Source of the DNA: an uncultured Bacteroidota bacterium
GTDB taxonomy: Bacteria; Bacteroidota; Bacteroidia; Chitinophagales; Chitinophagaceae
Direction of reading: 5' to 3'
DNA: 41,991 bases
NCBI GenBank assembly: GCA_903938445.1
Contig: CAJADG010000061.1
Span: forward strand, 1-41,991
The stretch's first letter is position 1. Each line of letters begins with the position of its first letter. A model generated the notes under the pieces. The model was not told the DNA's origin and ran no database searches. It saw nothing but the letters and a program-made list of their open reading frames with translations. A program made the translations under genes and the position numbers. Shown here one piece after another: positions 16,345 to 25,586 of this stretch.

Positions 16345-16788
16345 ATGAGCGCTAAACTAATTTTAAATCAGGAGGAAATTAATGAACAAGATTTTGAGGG
16401 TACTCGTATCCTTGGAATCACTGCGCCCATTAAGAATTTTCAATTTTGTCTATTATTGAACCAGTCCATGGGATTTGAATTTCGTTTTAATCCTGAACAT
16501 GAAATTGCTTTAAAAAGAAAAAATAGAACTTATTATTTTTCCATGTATGAAGCAGATGAGCCTAACACAACTTTCCAGCATTTTGTTTATCATAACCAAT
16601 ATGATGGAGAGTATTTACTTCCAGAGTTAAAACATATGGACTTTATCTGGTGGATTAAAGGGGCATGGATTGAGGATGACAAAGTAAAAGAAATTACGCA
16701 AACTATCCGTGACATTAAAGGTGTACAATTAGTGGTAGAGCTCACTCCAGAGCATATCAAAAACAAAGGCAATCTGATTTTTGAATAA
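16345..16788 (+). CDS. IPExxxVDY family protein
   Basis: 147-residue protein of unknown function from a family confined largely to Bacteroidota. The naming motif appears in the variant form LPELKHMDFIWWIKG (about residues 92-106). The rest is mixed alpha/beta with many aromatic residues, without signal peptide or membrane helix. In related genomes this family is often near pyruvate kinase or lipid genes; here it follows the M28 peptidase by 21 bases. The family call rests on this motif plus length and order of conserved aromatics. Confidence 0.7.
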   Translation: MSAKLILNQEEINEQDFEGTRILGITAPIKNFQFCLLLNQSMGFEFRFNPEHEIALKRKNRTYYFSMYEADEPNTTFQHFVYHNQYDGEYLLPELKHMDFIWWIKGAWIEDDKVKEITQTIRDIKGVQLVVELTPEHIKNKGNLIFE

Positions 16789-16827
16789 AATTTGCATGCA
16801 GGATTTATCACTCTTTTGCATGAAATA

Positions 16828-17880
16828 TTAAGCGGTAATCACAATTCTTTTATGGCTAGCTGCTTCACATACTCCAATGGGTTCGGTATATATAATTCCC
16901 GCTTCCGTTAATATTTTTTGTACCTCGCTTAATGCATCAGGGTCAACAGCAATTAATAAACCTCCGTTGGTTTGTGGATCAGGTAAAATTAAGCTTGCTT
17001 CTTTTTCATCAATGCTTGCATCTAATTCAATGCCATCAAAGGTTGCATTCCAGTTTCTTGCTGTTGCGCCAGGGATTGCTTTTTGTGCAATATAATTACG
17101 CACTACTGGTATCATTGGAATTTTTGCATAGGAAAGTTTTGCCGTTAAATTACTTCCTTCCATCATTTCAGTTAAGTGACCTGCTAAGCCAAACCCTGTA
17201 ACATCGGTCATTGCATGCACCCCCTTTATTTTACCTAATGCTTCACCTGCTTTATTAATGGTAGTTAATTGGTTAACCAAAAAGTTTAAATCTGTATCTG
17301 ACAATATTCCTCTTTTTTGTGAGGTTGCCAATATGCCAACACCTAATGGTTTTGTAATAATTAATAAATCGCCTTCTTTTGCGGTATCATTTCTTTTTAA
17401 ATTTTCAATGTCCACTAATCCATTGACCACCAATCCAAAAATAGGATCCTGACTATCAATACTATGACCACCTGCAATCACGATACCTGCGTCGGTACAT
17501 GTTTTTCTTGCACCTTCCATTACTTGCGCAGCAGCACTTGCAGGCAAATTTGATAAAGGCCATCCTAATACGGCTAAAGCAAAAATGGGTTTACCTCCCA
17601 TGGCATACACATCACTAATGGCATTGGCTGCAGCGATTTGCCCAAATGCAAAAGCATCATCCACAATGGGCATAAAAAAATCAGTAGTACTAATCATTGC
17701 AGTCTTATCATCAATTTGATAAACAGCTGCATCGTCTCTACTATCGTTACCCACTAATAATTGTGGAATATTACTTTTTGCACCCACATTATGTGCTGCT
17801 AATATCTCGGAAAGTACTGATGGCGCTATCTTACATCCACATCCACCACCTTTACTATGTTGTGTTAATTTTATTTCCAT
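16828..17880 (-). CDS. selD: Selenide, water dikinase (Cys form)
   Basis: 350 residues. Makes selenophosphate from selenide and ATP for selenocysteine or 2-selenouridine synthesis. The glycine-rich start KGGGCGCK places Cys14 at the position of E. coli Cys17; no in-frame TGA is used. ATP-site segments TTDFFMPIVDD and ANAISDVYAMGGKP, and GFGLAGHLTEM, are all conserved. It begins 3 bases after the birA stop, so the two are co-transcribed. No selA, selB, selC or selU gene is in the window, so the use of selenophosphate is open. Confidence 0.95.
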   Translation of the reverse strand: MEIKLTQHSKGGGCGCKIAPSVLSEILAAHNVGAKSNIPQLLVGNDSRDDAAVYQIDDKTAMISTTDFFMPIVDDAFAFGQIAAANAISDVYAMGGKPIFALAVLGWPLSNLPASAAAQVMEGARKTCTDAGIVIAGGHSIDSQDPIFGLVVNGLVDIENLKRNDTAKEGDLLIITKPLGVGILATSQKRGILSDTDLNFLVNQLTTINKAGEALGKIKGVHAMTDVTGFGLAGHLTEMMEGSNLTAKLSYAKIPMIPVVRNYIAQKAIPGATARNWNATFDGIELDASIDEKEASLILPDPQTNGGLLIAVDPDALSEVQKILTEAGIIYTEPIGVCEAASHKRIVITA

Positions 17881-17883
17881 GTT

Positions 17884-18672
17884 TTATATTTCCCAGGTTA
17901 TTTCTCCAAAATTATAGGTTTGTTCTATTCCTTTATTTATAATTAATTGTCCTTGTTTGTTTACCCCCATTACTTTTGCAGTAAATTGAATTTGGTTGCT
18001 TTTGAATTTTACATCCTGTCCTTTCATAAACAATCTTTCATTATACTCGGCTAACATGGTTTCAAATTCACCCATTAGCCATTCATTCACACGATATGTT
18101 AAAGCAGCGGATAGATCATGCACCAATTTGTTTATTTCAAAGGACTTACCGGTAATTTGTTGGAGGGAAACGGGCTTGCCCTGAGCAGAAGTAAATTGAG
18201 TCTGATTGATATTGATTCCAATGCCCAAAATACTCCAGGTCCATTCAGTCCCTCTTATTTTGTTTTCAATCAAAATTCCACCTGCCTTTCTGTCACGCCA
18301 ATAGAGATCGTTTGGCCATTTAATCTTTGTTTCTTCCCCAGCCAATGCACTAAAAAAATCGGAAACTGCTAGAGAAACTGCCACCGAAAGTCCAAATTGA
18401 TTGTTTAAAATGCCCGTTTCGGTTAATTCTTTAGCTTTTTTTAAGTTACTTAGGCTAATTACATAGGAACAGAGCAAATTTTCACCTTTTTCACTGGTCC
18501 AAACCTTTCCCTGTTGACCTTTTCCTTGAGACTGAAAATCAGCACGATAACAACTGCCAGATACTGCCTTATCCTCCATTATTTGGCTTATGGCATAAAT
18601 ATTGGTACTATCTATCGATGATAGTTCTATGAGCGGCTCGCCTAATATGATTAATGGTGTGGCAGGTAACAA
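17884..18672 (-). CDS. birA: Biotin--[acetyl-CoA-carboxylase] ligase
   Basis: 262 residues. Attaches biotin to the carboxyl carrier protein of acetyl-CoA carboxylase and other carboxylases. Conserved parts are SIDSTN, the biotin loop QGKGQQGKVW, IKWPNDLYW, AGGILIE and GIGININQ. It lacks the N-terminal DNA-binding domain of E. coli BirA (class I), so it cannot regulate itself. No in-frame ATG exists between the upstream stop and the conserved core; TTG at 18672 is the best start. A box TAACTTTA (18689-18696) lies 16 bases upstream. Confidence 0.93.
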   Translation of the reverse strand: MLPATPLIILGEPLIELSSIDSTNIYAISQIMEDKAVSGSCYRADFQSQGKGQQGKVWTSEKGENLLCSYVISLSNLKKAKELTETGILNNQFGLSVAVSLAVSDFFSALAGEETKIKWPNDLYWRDRKAGGILIENKIRGTEWTWSILGIGININQTQFTSAQGKPVSLQQITGKSFEINKLVHDLSAALTYRVNEWLMGEFETMLAEYNERLFMKGQDVKFKSNQIQFTAKVMGVNKQGQLIINKGIEQTYNFGEITWEI

Positions 18673-18680
18673 AGAATTGT

Positions 18681-18696
18681 TATTTTTGTAAAGTTA
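18681..18696. promoter_or_regulatory. Overlapping divergent promoters of rsfS and birA
   Basis: TATTTTTG (18681-18688, plus) faces rsfS and TAACTTTA (18689-18696, minus) faces birA. Neither has an obvious -33 element. The two boxes abut back to back, so occupancy of one should affect the other. Confidence 0.5.
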
Positions 18697-18709
18697 GTTA
18701 ATTAACTAA
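18694..18709. promoter_or_regulatory. Palindrome TTAGTT-AATT-AACTAA between birA and rsfS
   Basis: A perfect 16-base inverted repeat overlapping the birA -7 box and immediately downstream of the rsfS -7 box. Its 6-base arms and 4-base spacing are identical to those of the candidate MarR operator at 1737-1752. Confidence 0.5.
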
Positions 18710-18738
18710 GTAGGCATTAACAAATTAAATGAACATTA

Positions 18739-19146
18739 TTGGAAAATCTTTCCGCATTAAAAGATCGTAAAAAATCTACAACGCAATTAACAAGAAGTAG
18801 CAAAATTTTCAAAACTATTATCGCTGCTATTCAGGATAAAAAAGGAGAAAATATAATTAGTTTAGACCTTAAGAAAATTCATGAGTCTGCGGCTGATTTC
18901 TTTATTATCTGCGAAGCGAATAATACTACTCAATTAAAAGCAATTGCTGATAATATTGAATATGAAGTAAAGCATAAATGTGGTGAACTTCCTTATAAAA
19001 GTGAAGGGAAAACAGCTGCTCAGTGGCTATTGATTGATTATATCAATGTTGTAGTACATATTATGCATCCAGAATCCAGAAAATTCTATCAATTGGAAGA
19101 AATGTGGAGTGATGCTGACACTAAAATGCACGATTTAGAAAACTAA
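18739..19146 (+). CDS. rsfS: Ribosome silencing factor RsfS
   Basis: 135 residues. Binds ribosomal protein uL14 and blocks subunit joining under starvation. The core begins near KIFKTIIAAI and includes DLKKIHESAADFFIICEA, EGKTAAQWLLIDYINVVVHIM and FYQLEEMWSD, as in E. coli RsfS. Translation appears to start at TTG 18739: an in-frame stop lies at 18730 and no in-frame ATG precedes the core. ATG 18729 opens a 13-codon frame in another register. It heads the rsfS-ftsH-LUD run common in Bacteroidota. Confidence 0.9.
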   Translation: MENLSALKDRKKSTTQLTRSSKIFKTIIAAIQDKKGENIISLDLKKIHESAADFFIICEANNTTQLKAIADNIEYEVKHKCGELPYKSEGKTAAQWLLIDYINVVVHIMHPESRKFYQLEEMWSDADTKMHDLEN

Positions 19147-19196
19147 TTTAAAGAACGTTTGTTATAAAATAATAACCAACGCTATAATTATCGCAC

Positions 19197-21281
19197 ATGA
19201 TACCTGAGAATAATAATTCAAAAAAGAAAGGCCCATTGGGAGATGGCCCAAAATTGCCAAAATTCAACATTTATTGGATTTATGGGATTGTATTTTCCAT
19301 TTTATTATATGCCACTTTTTTCTCAAAAATGGCACCGGATGTGAATACCATTTCACATAATGAGTTTGCTACATTGATGGCAAGTGGAGATGTTGAGAAA
19401 TTTGTGAAAGTTGAAAATAAAAAAGTAGTTCGAATTTATATAAAAGGGGATAGCCTTCAAAAAGATTACTATGTTCAAAAGTTCAAAACAAAATTGAACA
19501 AAGAAAAAATTAAAGGCAATTATTTGTTTGAATATAAGGTGGATGATTGGTCTTCATTTAACAAGGAAGTGCAAGATATTTATGCTAAATATGCAATCAC
19601 CAATACACCAGATAGTATCTCTGATACAGATAGTGATTGGCTAGGACCTATTGCTAATACTGTTTTCTCTTTAGTGCTCATTGTGGTGGTTTGGGTATTA
19701 TTAATGCGCAAAATGGGTGGCGGCGCTGGAGGCAGCGGTGGCCCTGGAGGTATTTTTAATGTAGGAAAATCAAAAGCAACTTTATTTGAAAAAGGAGGCA
19801 CTAAAGTAAATATCACTTTTGCGGATGTTGCAGGATTAGAAGAAGCGAAGGAAGAGGTAATGGAAATTGTTGACTTCTTAAAAAATCCAAAAAAATATAC
19901 TGCCTTAGGAGGTAAAATTCCAAAAGGAGCATTGTTAATTGGACCTCCAGGTACCGGTAAAACATTATTAGCAAAAGCGATGGCGGGTGAAGCGCAGGTT
20001 CCTTTCTTTAGTTTAAGTGGTTCTGATTTTGTGGAGATGTTTGTAGGTGTGGGTGCAAGTCGTGTGCGCGATTTATTTAAGCAAGCAAGAGAAAAAGCAC
20101 CTTGTATTATTTTTATAGATGAGATTGATGCGATTGGTCGCGCGCGTGGTAAAAATGCCATGATGAGTAATGACGAACGTGAAAATACATTAAACCAATT
20201 GTTGGTAGAAATGGATGGATTTGGTGGTGACACAGGCATTATTATTTTAGCTGCTACCAACCGACCAGATGTATTGGATAGTGCTTTGTTAAGACCAGGA
20301 CGTTTTGATCGTCAAATTTCAATTGATCGTCCAGATGTAAAAGGTCGTCAAGAAATTTTCAAAGTGCATTTAGGCCCTATTAAAGTTTCTGAAAGTTTAG
20401 ACATTTATAAATTAGCGGAACAAACTCCAGGATTTGCCGGTGCGGACATTGCTAATGTTTGTAACGAAGCAGCATTGATTGCAGCACGTAAAGGAAAGAG
20501 TGGTGTGGAGATGAAAGATTTTCAAGATGCAATTGATAGAGTAATTGGAGGATTAGAGAAAAAGAATAAAATCATTTCTCCTAACGAAAAAGAAGTGATT
20601 GCATATCATGAAGCAGGCCACGCTATTTGCGGATGGTTTTTAGAACATGCATATCCATTATTAAAAGTTACTATCGTTCCAAGAGGTACTGCTGCATTAG
20701 GTTATGCGCAATACACTCCAAAAGAACAATACTTATATACCATTGAGCAATTAACCGATCAAATGTGTATGACATTGGGAGGAAGAGCTGCAGAGCAAAT
20801 CTTCTTTGGCAAAATTTCTACTGGCGCATCTAATGACTTACAACAAATTTCAAAAATGGCTTATTCCATGGTTACCACTTATGGAATGAATGAAAAAATT
20901 GGAAATGTAAGTTTCTACGATCCTTCTCAAGAAAATTCTTTCCAAAAACCTTTTAGCGAAGAGACTGGAAAAATTATTGATGAAGAAGTTAGAAAGATGA
21001 TTGCAGAAGCGTATCAAAGAACTTTACAATTATTAACGGAGCATAAAGCGGACGTTGAAAAATTAGCAAAAGCATTATTAGATAAAGAGGTATTGCATAA
21101 GAGCGATGTAGAAGAGTTGGTAGGTAAAAGACCTTTTGAAGAAGAAGTGAAAGCTGCTGACGCTGCCGATAATGGAAATACATTTGGTCCTACTGAAACA
21201 ACAGTTGAAAATGTAGATGATACTATTGATCATGCGAATGCAACTATTGGTGCTGCAGATGCAAATGGAAATAATGAATAA
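19197..21281 (+). CDS. ftsH: ATP-dependent zinc metalloprotease FtsH
   Basis: 694-residue membrane AAA+ protease that degrades misfolded membrane proteins and short-lived regulators. Two transmembrane helices (about 24-44 and 150-170) flank a periplasmic domain. The Walker A motif GPPGTGKT is at 249-256, Walker B IIFIDEID at 304-311, an SRH with RPGRFDR at 366-372, and the zinc site HEAGH at 471-475. A glycine-rich linker (174-185) follows TM2. The C-terminal 50 residues are acidic and low in complexity. It lies 50 bases after rsfS and 8 bases before the LUD gene. Confidence 0.97.
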   Translation: MIPENNNSKKKGPLGDGPKLPKFNIYWIYGIVFSILLYATFFSKMAPDVNTISHNEFATLMASGDVEKFVKVENKKVVRIYIKGDSLQKDYYVQKFKTKLNKEKIKGNYLFEYKVDDWSSFNKEVQDIYAKYAITNTPDSISDTDSDWLGPIANTVFSLVLIVVVWVLLMRKMGGGAGGSGGPGGIFNVGKSKATLFEKGGTKVNITFADVAGLEEAKEEVMEIVDFLKNPKKYTALGGKIPKGALLIGPPGTGKTLLAKAMAGEAQVPFFSLSGSDFVEMFVGVGASRVRDLFKQAREKAPCIIFIDEIDAIGRARGKNAMMSNDERENTLNQLLVEMDGFGGDTGIIILAATNRPDVLDSALLRPGRFDRQISIDRPDVKGRQEIFKVHLGPIKVSESLDIYKLAEQTPGFAGADIANVCNEAALIAARKGKSGVEMKDFQDAIDRVIGGLEKKNKIISPNEKEVIAYHEAGHAICGWFLEHAYPLLKVTIVPRGTAALGYAQYTPKEQYLYTIEQLTDQMCMTLGGRAAEQIFFGKISTGASNDLQQISKMAYSMVTTYGMNEKIGNVSFYDPSQENSFQKPFSEETGKIIDEEVRKMIAEAYQRTLQLLTEHKADVEKLAKALLDKEVLHKSDVEELVGKRPFEEEVKAADAADNGNTFGPTETTVENVDDTIDHANATIGAADANGNNE

Positions 21282-21289
21282 TTATTGAA

Positions 21290-21931
21290 ATGGAATCTCA
21301 AGGCGCTAGAAATAAAATATTAAAAAAGATTAAACAGGCACTTAAGTCGCCAGTGCCTGTTCCTTTTCCTGATCAACTTGCTGATACCCCTATTTTTATT
21401 CCCACTGAACAAGAACTAGCTATAAGCTTTGCTGAAAAATTTACTGAGTTAACTGGTAAATTTATTTATTGCGAAGACGATGGTGAGTTGGTTCAACAGC
21501 TTACAGCGCTAATTAAAGCAAAGCAATGGGAAAAAATTTATTCTAAAGAATCGGGTTGGTTGGATGATATGAGTGAATATCAATTTGACCCCGTAAATAC
21601 AGATGATTTAGAAAGTTGTGATGCTGCCATTACTTTATGCGAACATTTAATAGCAAGAACAGGATCCATTGTTTTAAGTAGTCAACAGTTAAGTGGACGT
21701 TCGGTAAGTGTGTATGCACCTATTCATATTTGTATTGCTTATACGCATCAATTGGTTTTTGATATTTCAGATAGCTTACAACAATTTAAAAATGATGCGG
21801 AGCATATGCCCTCCATGATTAGTTTTGCTTCAGGACCTAGTCGAACTGCAGATATCGAAAAAACATTGGTGGTGGGAGTACATGGCCCAAAAGAAGTATA
21901 TTGCTTTTTAGTAGATAAATTAACGGATTAA
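21290..21931 (+). CDS. LUD domain protein (LutC/YkgG-like)
   Basis: 213 residues. The LUD domain is recognised from TGSIVLSS, then GRSVSVYAPIHICIAYTHQLV, and the C-terminal FASGPSRTADIEKTLVVGVHGPKEV. In Bacillus LutC is part of the LutABC lactate oxidation complex, but no lutA or lutB is here. Instead the gene sits 8 bases after ftsH, a position conserved in Bacteroidota, so its role may be different. In many relatives cdsA follows; here lpxH does. Confidence 0.85.
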   Translation: MESQGARNKILKKIKQALKSPVPVPFPDQLADTPIFIPTEQELAISFAEKFTELTGKFIYCEDDGELVQQLTALIKAKQWEKIYSKESGWLDDMSEYQFDPVNTDDLESCDAAITLCEHLIARTGSIVLSSQQLSGRSVSVYAPIHICIAYTHQLVFDISDSLQQFKNDAEHMPSMISFASGPSRTADIEKTLVVGVHGPKEVYCFLVDKLTD

Positions 21932-21954
21932 ATTCCTCTTTAAAATTAATTTTA

Positions 21955-22713
21955 ATGGAACTCGCTCCTGGAAAAAAAATATATTTCTTATCTGATTTTC
22001 ATTTGGGAGCGCCCAATGAAACTGAAAGTAGAAAACGCGAGGAGCGTTTGGTTCGTTTTTTCAACAATGCGAAACAAGATGCAGCAGCGTTTTTTATTGT
22101 AGGCGATATCTTTGACTTTTGGTTTGAATATAAGTCGGTAGTGCCAAAAGGTTTTGTGCGATTGTTAGGTTGCTTAGCGCAAATTGCAGATGCTGGCATT
22201 CCCATTCATATTTTTACGGGTAATCATGATTTGTGGATGAATGATTATTTCACTAAAGAATTAAATGCTAAAATATATTTTGAACCTGAAAGGTTTCAAT
22301 TAGGAGAAAAGCAGTTTTATATTGGTCATGGGGATGGCTTAGGGCCTGGTGATTATGGCTATAAAAGACTTAAAAAAATATTTACAAGTAAAGTATGTCA
22401 ATTCTTGTTTAGATGTTGTCATCCAGATGTTGGCATTCGTTTGGCAAATTATTTTAGTGCAAAGAGCAGGGCAAAAACAGGTACTTCAGACGAAGTTTTT
22501 TTAGGCGAGGACAAAGAATGGTTAATTATTTATACAAAAGAAAAGTCGGCCGAAATGAAAGTGGACTATTTTGTATTTGGACATCGCCATTTCGCCATTG
22601 ATTATGAAATAAATACAACTACTCGTTATATTAATTTAGGAGACTGGATTAGATTGTATACCTATGGTGTTTTTGATGGAACAAAAATGCAATTGCTTAA
22701 ATGGGAAGACTAA
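21955..22713 (+). CDS. lpxH: UDP-2,3-diacylglucosamine diphosphatase
   Basis: 252-residue calcineurin-like phosphoesterase of lipid A synthesis, cleaving UDP-2,3-diacylglucosamine to lipid X and UMP at the inner membrane. Metal ligands are visible in SDFHLG (D14, H16), GDIFDFW (D51), TGNHDLW (N90, H91), GHGDG (H125) and FGHRHF (about 213-218). The segment DFWFEY and the GPGDYGYK loop support LpxH over a generic phosphoesterase. It lies 23 bases after the LUD gene and 10 bases before the MscS channel gene. Confidence 0.88.
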   Translation: MELAPGKKIYFLSDFHLGAPNETESRKREERLVRFFNNAKQDAAAFFIVGDIFDFWFEYKSVVPKGFVRLLGCLAQIADAGIPIHIFTGNHDLWMNDYFTKELNAKIYFEPERFQLGEKQFYIGHGDGLGPGDYGYKRLKKIFTSKVCQFLFRCCHPDVGIRLANYFSAKSRAKTGTSDEVFLGEDKEWLIIYTKEKSAEMKVDYFVFGHRHFAIDYEINTTTRYINLGDWIRLYTYGVFDGTKMQLLKWED

Positions 22714-22723
22714 AATTTAATTT

Positions 22724-23785
22724 ATGAATTTAGATCAAAACATATTGTCCAATTCTTTAAGAAGTTACCTTATTGTTTTTGGTATCCTTCTTATTGCAGT
22801 ATTTATTAAACGTTTAGTTTCTCGTTTTTTTGCAAGTTTAATTTATACCTGGATTGATAAAAAAAATCATTCTGAATTAAGAAAATCACATGTTCATCGT
22901 TTGATTATTCCAATAGAAAGATTTTTATTATTCATGGTGGCGATCATCGCTTTTTATTCACTGAAATTTCCGGAATTATGGGATGTACATATTTATAAAA
23001 TCTCCTTACAACAAGGGATGGAATCAGTTGTAAAACTAATATTTATTGTTTTATTCATTAGAGTTTGTTTACGCACTTTAGAATTTATTGCCATCATTTT
23101 AGATGAAAAAGCAAAGCTATCAAAAGACCAAACTGATGATCAATTAATTTTATTCTTTAGAGATTTTTTTAAAGTAATACTATACATCATTGGAATCCTA
23201 ATGGTATTGCATTATGTGTTTAATGAAAATATTGGTAATCTGATAACCAGCTTAAGTATCGTGGGTGCGGCAGTGGCTTTATCAATGCGCGAAAGTTTAG
23301 AAAATATAATTGCATCTTTTATCATATTTTTCGATAAACCTTTTACGGTTGGCGATTTAGTAAAAGTGAATAATTTTACTGGGACTATTGAGAAAATTGG
23401 CTTAAGAAGTACAAGAATTCGTACAGAAATTAAAACATATATTACTGTTCCTAATAAACAAATGGTAGACACCATTGTTGATAATATTAGCCTTAGAACA
23501 GAAAGAAAGATTGAAATGGATTTACAAATTAGCACAAATACATCTGCTATTGCATTGTCTAATTTTGCACAATTTTTAAGAAGCGCCACTTCGAATCATC
23601 AACAAGTAAAGTCTTCGATTGTTTTTGTATCTGAATCTGGAAAGCAATATCATACCATACATGTAGAATGCTTTATTCCTTTAGAAGTAGATTTGGCTGC
23701 ATTTCAAATGTTAAGAGAAGAATTCAATTTAGCAGCAGTAAGTTATGCCAATGAACATCAAATTGCATTTGCTGAATCTAAATAA
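22724..23785 (+). CDS. Small-conductance mechanosensitive channel (MscS family)
   Basis: 353 residues. Three to four hydrophobic helices in the first 190 residues end in the pore helix SLSIVGAAVALSMRESLENI. They are followed by the beta domain FDKPFTVGDLVKVNNFTGTIEKIGLRSTRIRT and VPNKQMV, the MscS signature, and a cytoplasmic vestibule domain. It releases solutes on hypo-osmotic shock. There is one more N-terminal helix than in E. coli MscS, which is common in this phylum. Confidence 0.92.
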   Translation: MNLDQNILSNSLRSYLIVFGILLIAVFIKRLVSRFFASLIYTWIDKKNHSELRKSHVHRLIIPIERFLLFMVAIIAFYSLKFPELWDVHIYKISLQQGMESVVKLIFIVLFIRVCLRTLEFIAIILDEKAKLSKDQTDDQLILFFRDFFKVILYIIGILMVLHYVFNENIGNLITSLSIVGAAVALSMRESLENIIASFIIFFDKPFTVGDLVKVNNFTGTIEKIGLRSTRIRTEIKTYITVPNKQMVDTIVDNISLRTERKIEMDLQISTNTSAIALSNFAQFLRSATSNHQQVKSSIVFVSESGKQYHTIHVECFIPLEVDLAAFQMLREEFNLAAVSYANEHQIAFAESK

Positions 23786-23793
23786 AATATAAA

Positions 23794-24420
23794 TTAAAGA
23801 CTTTCTTTAAGCGAAACTAAAAAGCTTTTAATATTCTTAAGATTGTTTAAAAGCGCTAAATCTTTCTCCGCTTTTTTCTTATTGTTTTTCAAATAAGTTT
23901 TAGCGCCATCAATTGAATATTTCTTTTCACGAAGTAGATAATAAATTTGTTTTAAGAATTCAACATCCTGCGCACGAAATAATCTATCGCCTTTCCTTGT
24001 TTTACGAGGTTGTAATTGTTTGAATTCTTTTTCCCAATATCTAATTAGGGAAGTATTTACATTAAACCAAACCGCTACTTCACCAATTGGGTAGTATAAT
24101 TTTTTTGCCAATTCTTCGGCAGAAGGTACATTTAATTTATTGATATCTCCCTCCATGGAAGCAAATGACTTGCGGCCTCTTTTATGTGTTGCATTTAATT
24201 TGCCAAAATTCATTGGAGTTCTTGAAACCGTTGGGATAGTATCATTAACGATGGACTCAACAGTGTCTTCGTTCACTTCAATAACCGACTCTTCTTGTAC
24301 TGGGGCAATAAATTGAACTGGTTTTTTAGCAACCTGTTTTTCCGCCTTGGTCCTTTTGATATGCACAGGAGCACTAGGTGGGTTGCCAAATAAATCTAAT
24401 TGTTGCAGCTCTTTTGCCAT
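23794..24420 (-). CDS. MerR family transcriptional regulator
   Basis: 208 residues. A long low-complexity, charged N-terminal tail (about 1-100) precedes a MerR-type winged helix (about 108-178): YYPIGEVAVWFNVNTSLIRYWEKEF, then RKGDRLFRAQDVEFLKQIYYLL. No cysteine sensor or ligand-binding domain follows, and a short helical C-terminus ends the protein. It resembles MlrA/RacA-like members more than metal sensors. It converges on mscS (8 bases) and diverges from the GT-B-like gene. Confidence 0.85.
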   Translation of the reverse strand: MAKELQQLDLFGNPPSAPVHIKRTKAEKQVAKKPVQFIAPVQEESVIEVNEDTVESIVNDTIPTVSRTPMNFGKLNATHKRGRKSFASMEGDINKLNVPSAEELAKKLYYPIGEVAVWFNVNTSLIRYWEKEFKQLQPRKTRKGDRLFRAQDVEFLKQIYYLLREKKYSIDGAKTYLKNNKKKAEKDLALLNNLKNIKSFLVSLKESL

Positions 24421-24424
24421 TACA

Positions 24425-24432
24425 CAAAGTTA
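24425..24432 (-). promoter_or_regulatory. merR -7 box 4 bases from ATG
   Basis: On the minus strand TAACTTTG matches the consensus exactly and is followed by TGTA and the ATG at 24420. The -33 element is unclear. Confidence 0.5.
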
Positions 24433-24494
24433 GGGGACAATTAATAGCAACTATACCTGGTAAATGATTGGTGGATAAATTGTTAAGTATGACG

Positions 24495-24502
24495 TATTTT
24501 TG
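24495..24502 (+). promoter_or_regulatory. -7 box 3 bases from ATG of the GT-B-like gene
   Basis: TATTTTTG followed by ATT and the ATG at 24506. If used, the message would be leaderless. The TTG at 24500 is part of the box and should not be taken as the start codon. Confidence 0.45.
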
Positions 24503-24505
24503 ATT

Positions 24506-25570
24506 ATGCATTTATTTATAGTAGCCCCCAACAAATTTATCATTCCAAGCGTCATTGTGGAAGCTACTGTTATTCATTTAATAAACAACTGCTTATTGAA
24601 TACTCATATAAGTATTGTTATTGTTGAGTTTCCTCATTTTGAAAATTTGAGTAAGGCATTTGAAGGGCATGATCAGGTTTCATTTATTTGTAAAAAAGAA
24701 GCAGGGGCATTGATTAAGAATGTAAAAGAGGCAAGGGTTTTGCATTTTGGGGATAATGTGAAATGGGCCCTAGATATTCCTATCTATTTTATGCCTTTAG
24801 TACTACCTGCCGAAGTAAATAAACAATCCTTTGTACAAAGATTTTTACTAAAAAGATCATTTAATAATTACCTAAAAAGGGCAACTAAAATAATTGCAAA
24901 CAATGAATGGACTCATGCAAGTTTACAAAATCACTACTTGGAGTTCAAAGCTAAAGTTCAATTAGTTACCATGCAGTTGGATGCTCCAAAAACAATGGAG
25001 TGGACTGTATTATCAGCAGCAAAAGAGAGAATTGCAAATGGCAATAATTATTTTTTATACTTTGCTCCATTGGAGAGATTTGTACCCATTTTAAAAGAGT
25101 TTTCTGTTTTTAAAAAATGGCAACAAACCACCATGAACTTAGTGATCCTGTTACCAAATCAACAAGAAGTTGACAAAGCCTTGATGCTTTTAAATGGCTA
25201 TAAATTTAAAAATGATATTCAAGTATATAGTATCGAAGAGCTAGGTGATGAGTGGTTGGCAGCAAGCTATGCTATTTTATGGGAGGGTGTTTCATCTTTT
25301 ACTTCCACATGGATGATCAAGTCCATTCAATATGATATCCCATTGTTGTTGGACGATAAAATCTCATTACCCACTTCTTGGCAAAAAGCAGGTGAATTAA
25401 TTTCATTAAGTGATCCACAAGTGCTGTCAAATCATTTTAAATTATACTACAAGGATGAGATTTATAGGCAAGCAAGAGCTAGACTGGGTAAGGAGTGGTT
25501 GGACAGTATAATTCAATCAACTGAGGGCAAAGAGTTATTTAATATTATTGTACTTTTGCATAACAAATAG
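24506..25570 (+). CDS. Unrecognised protein, possibly a divergent GT-B glycosyltransferase
   Basis: 354 residues; I do not recognise the family with certainty. Two Rossmann-like halves are suggested: residues about 1-150 with MHLFIVAPNKFIIPSV, RVLHFGDNVKW and ATKIIANNEWTHASL, and about 180-330 with NYFLYFAPLERF, TMNLVILLPNQQEV, ASYAILWEGVSSFTSTWMIKS and DIPLLLDD. The layout resembles GT4 enzymes, but the usual Glu-containing EGFG motif is replaced by EGVSSF, and the Lys/Arg donor site is not clear. There is no signal peptide or membrane helix. It precedes gldC by 16 bases. It may be inactive or of different specificity. Confidence 0.5.
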   Translation: MHLFIVAPNKFIIPSVIVEATVIHLINNCLLNTHISIVIVEFPHFENLSKAFEGHDQVSFICKKEAGALIKNVKEARVLHFGDNVKWALDIPIYFMPLVLPAEVNKQSFVQRFLLKRSFNNYLKRATKIIANNEWTHASLQNHYLEFKAKVQLVTMQLDAPKTMEWTVLSAAKERIANGNNYFLYFAPLERFVPILKEFSVFKKWQQTTMNLVILLPNQQEVDKALMLLNGYKFKNDIQVYSIEELGDEWLAASYAILWEGVSSFTSTWMIKSIQYDIPLLLDDKISLPTSWQKAGELISLSDPQVLSNHFKLYYKDEIYRQARARLGKEWLDSIIQSTEGKELFNIIVLLHNK

Positions 25571-25586
25571 GATAATATTTTATACA

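Noticed and set aside
17821..17880. Selenocysteine in SelD
   Set aside because: The active-site position is an ordinary Cys codon, and no in-frame TGA is present.
19580..20260. Long minus-strand frame (226 codons) inside ftsH
   Set aside because: Entirely antisense to strongly conserved FtsH motifs; its translation is low-complexity and matches nothing I recognise.
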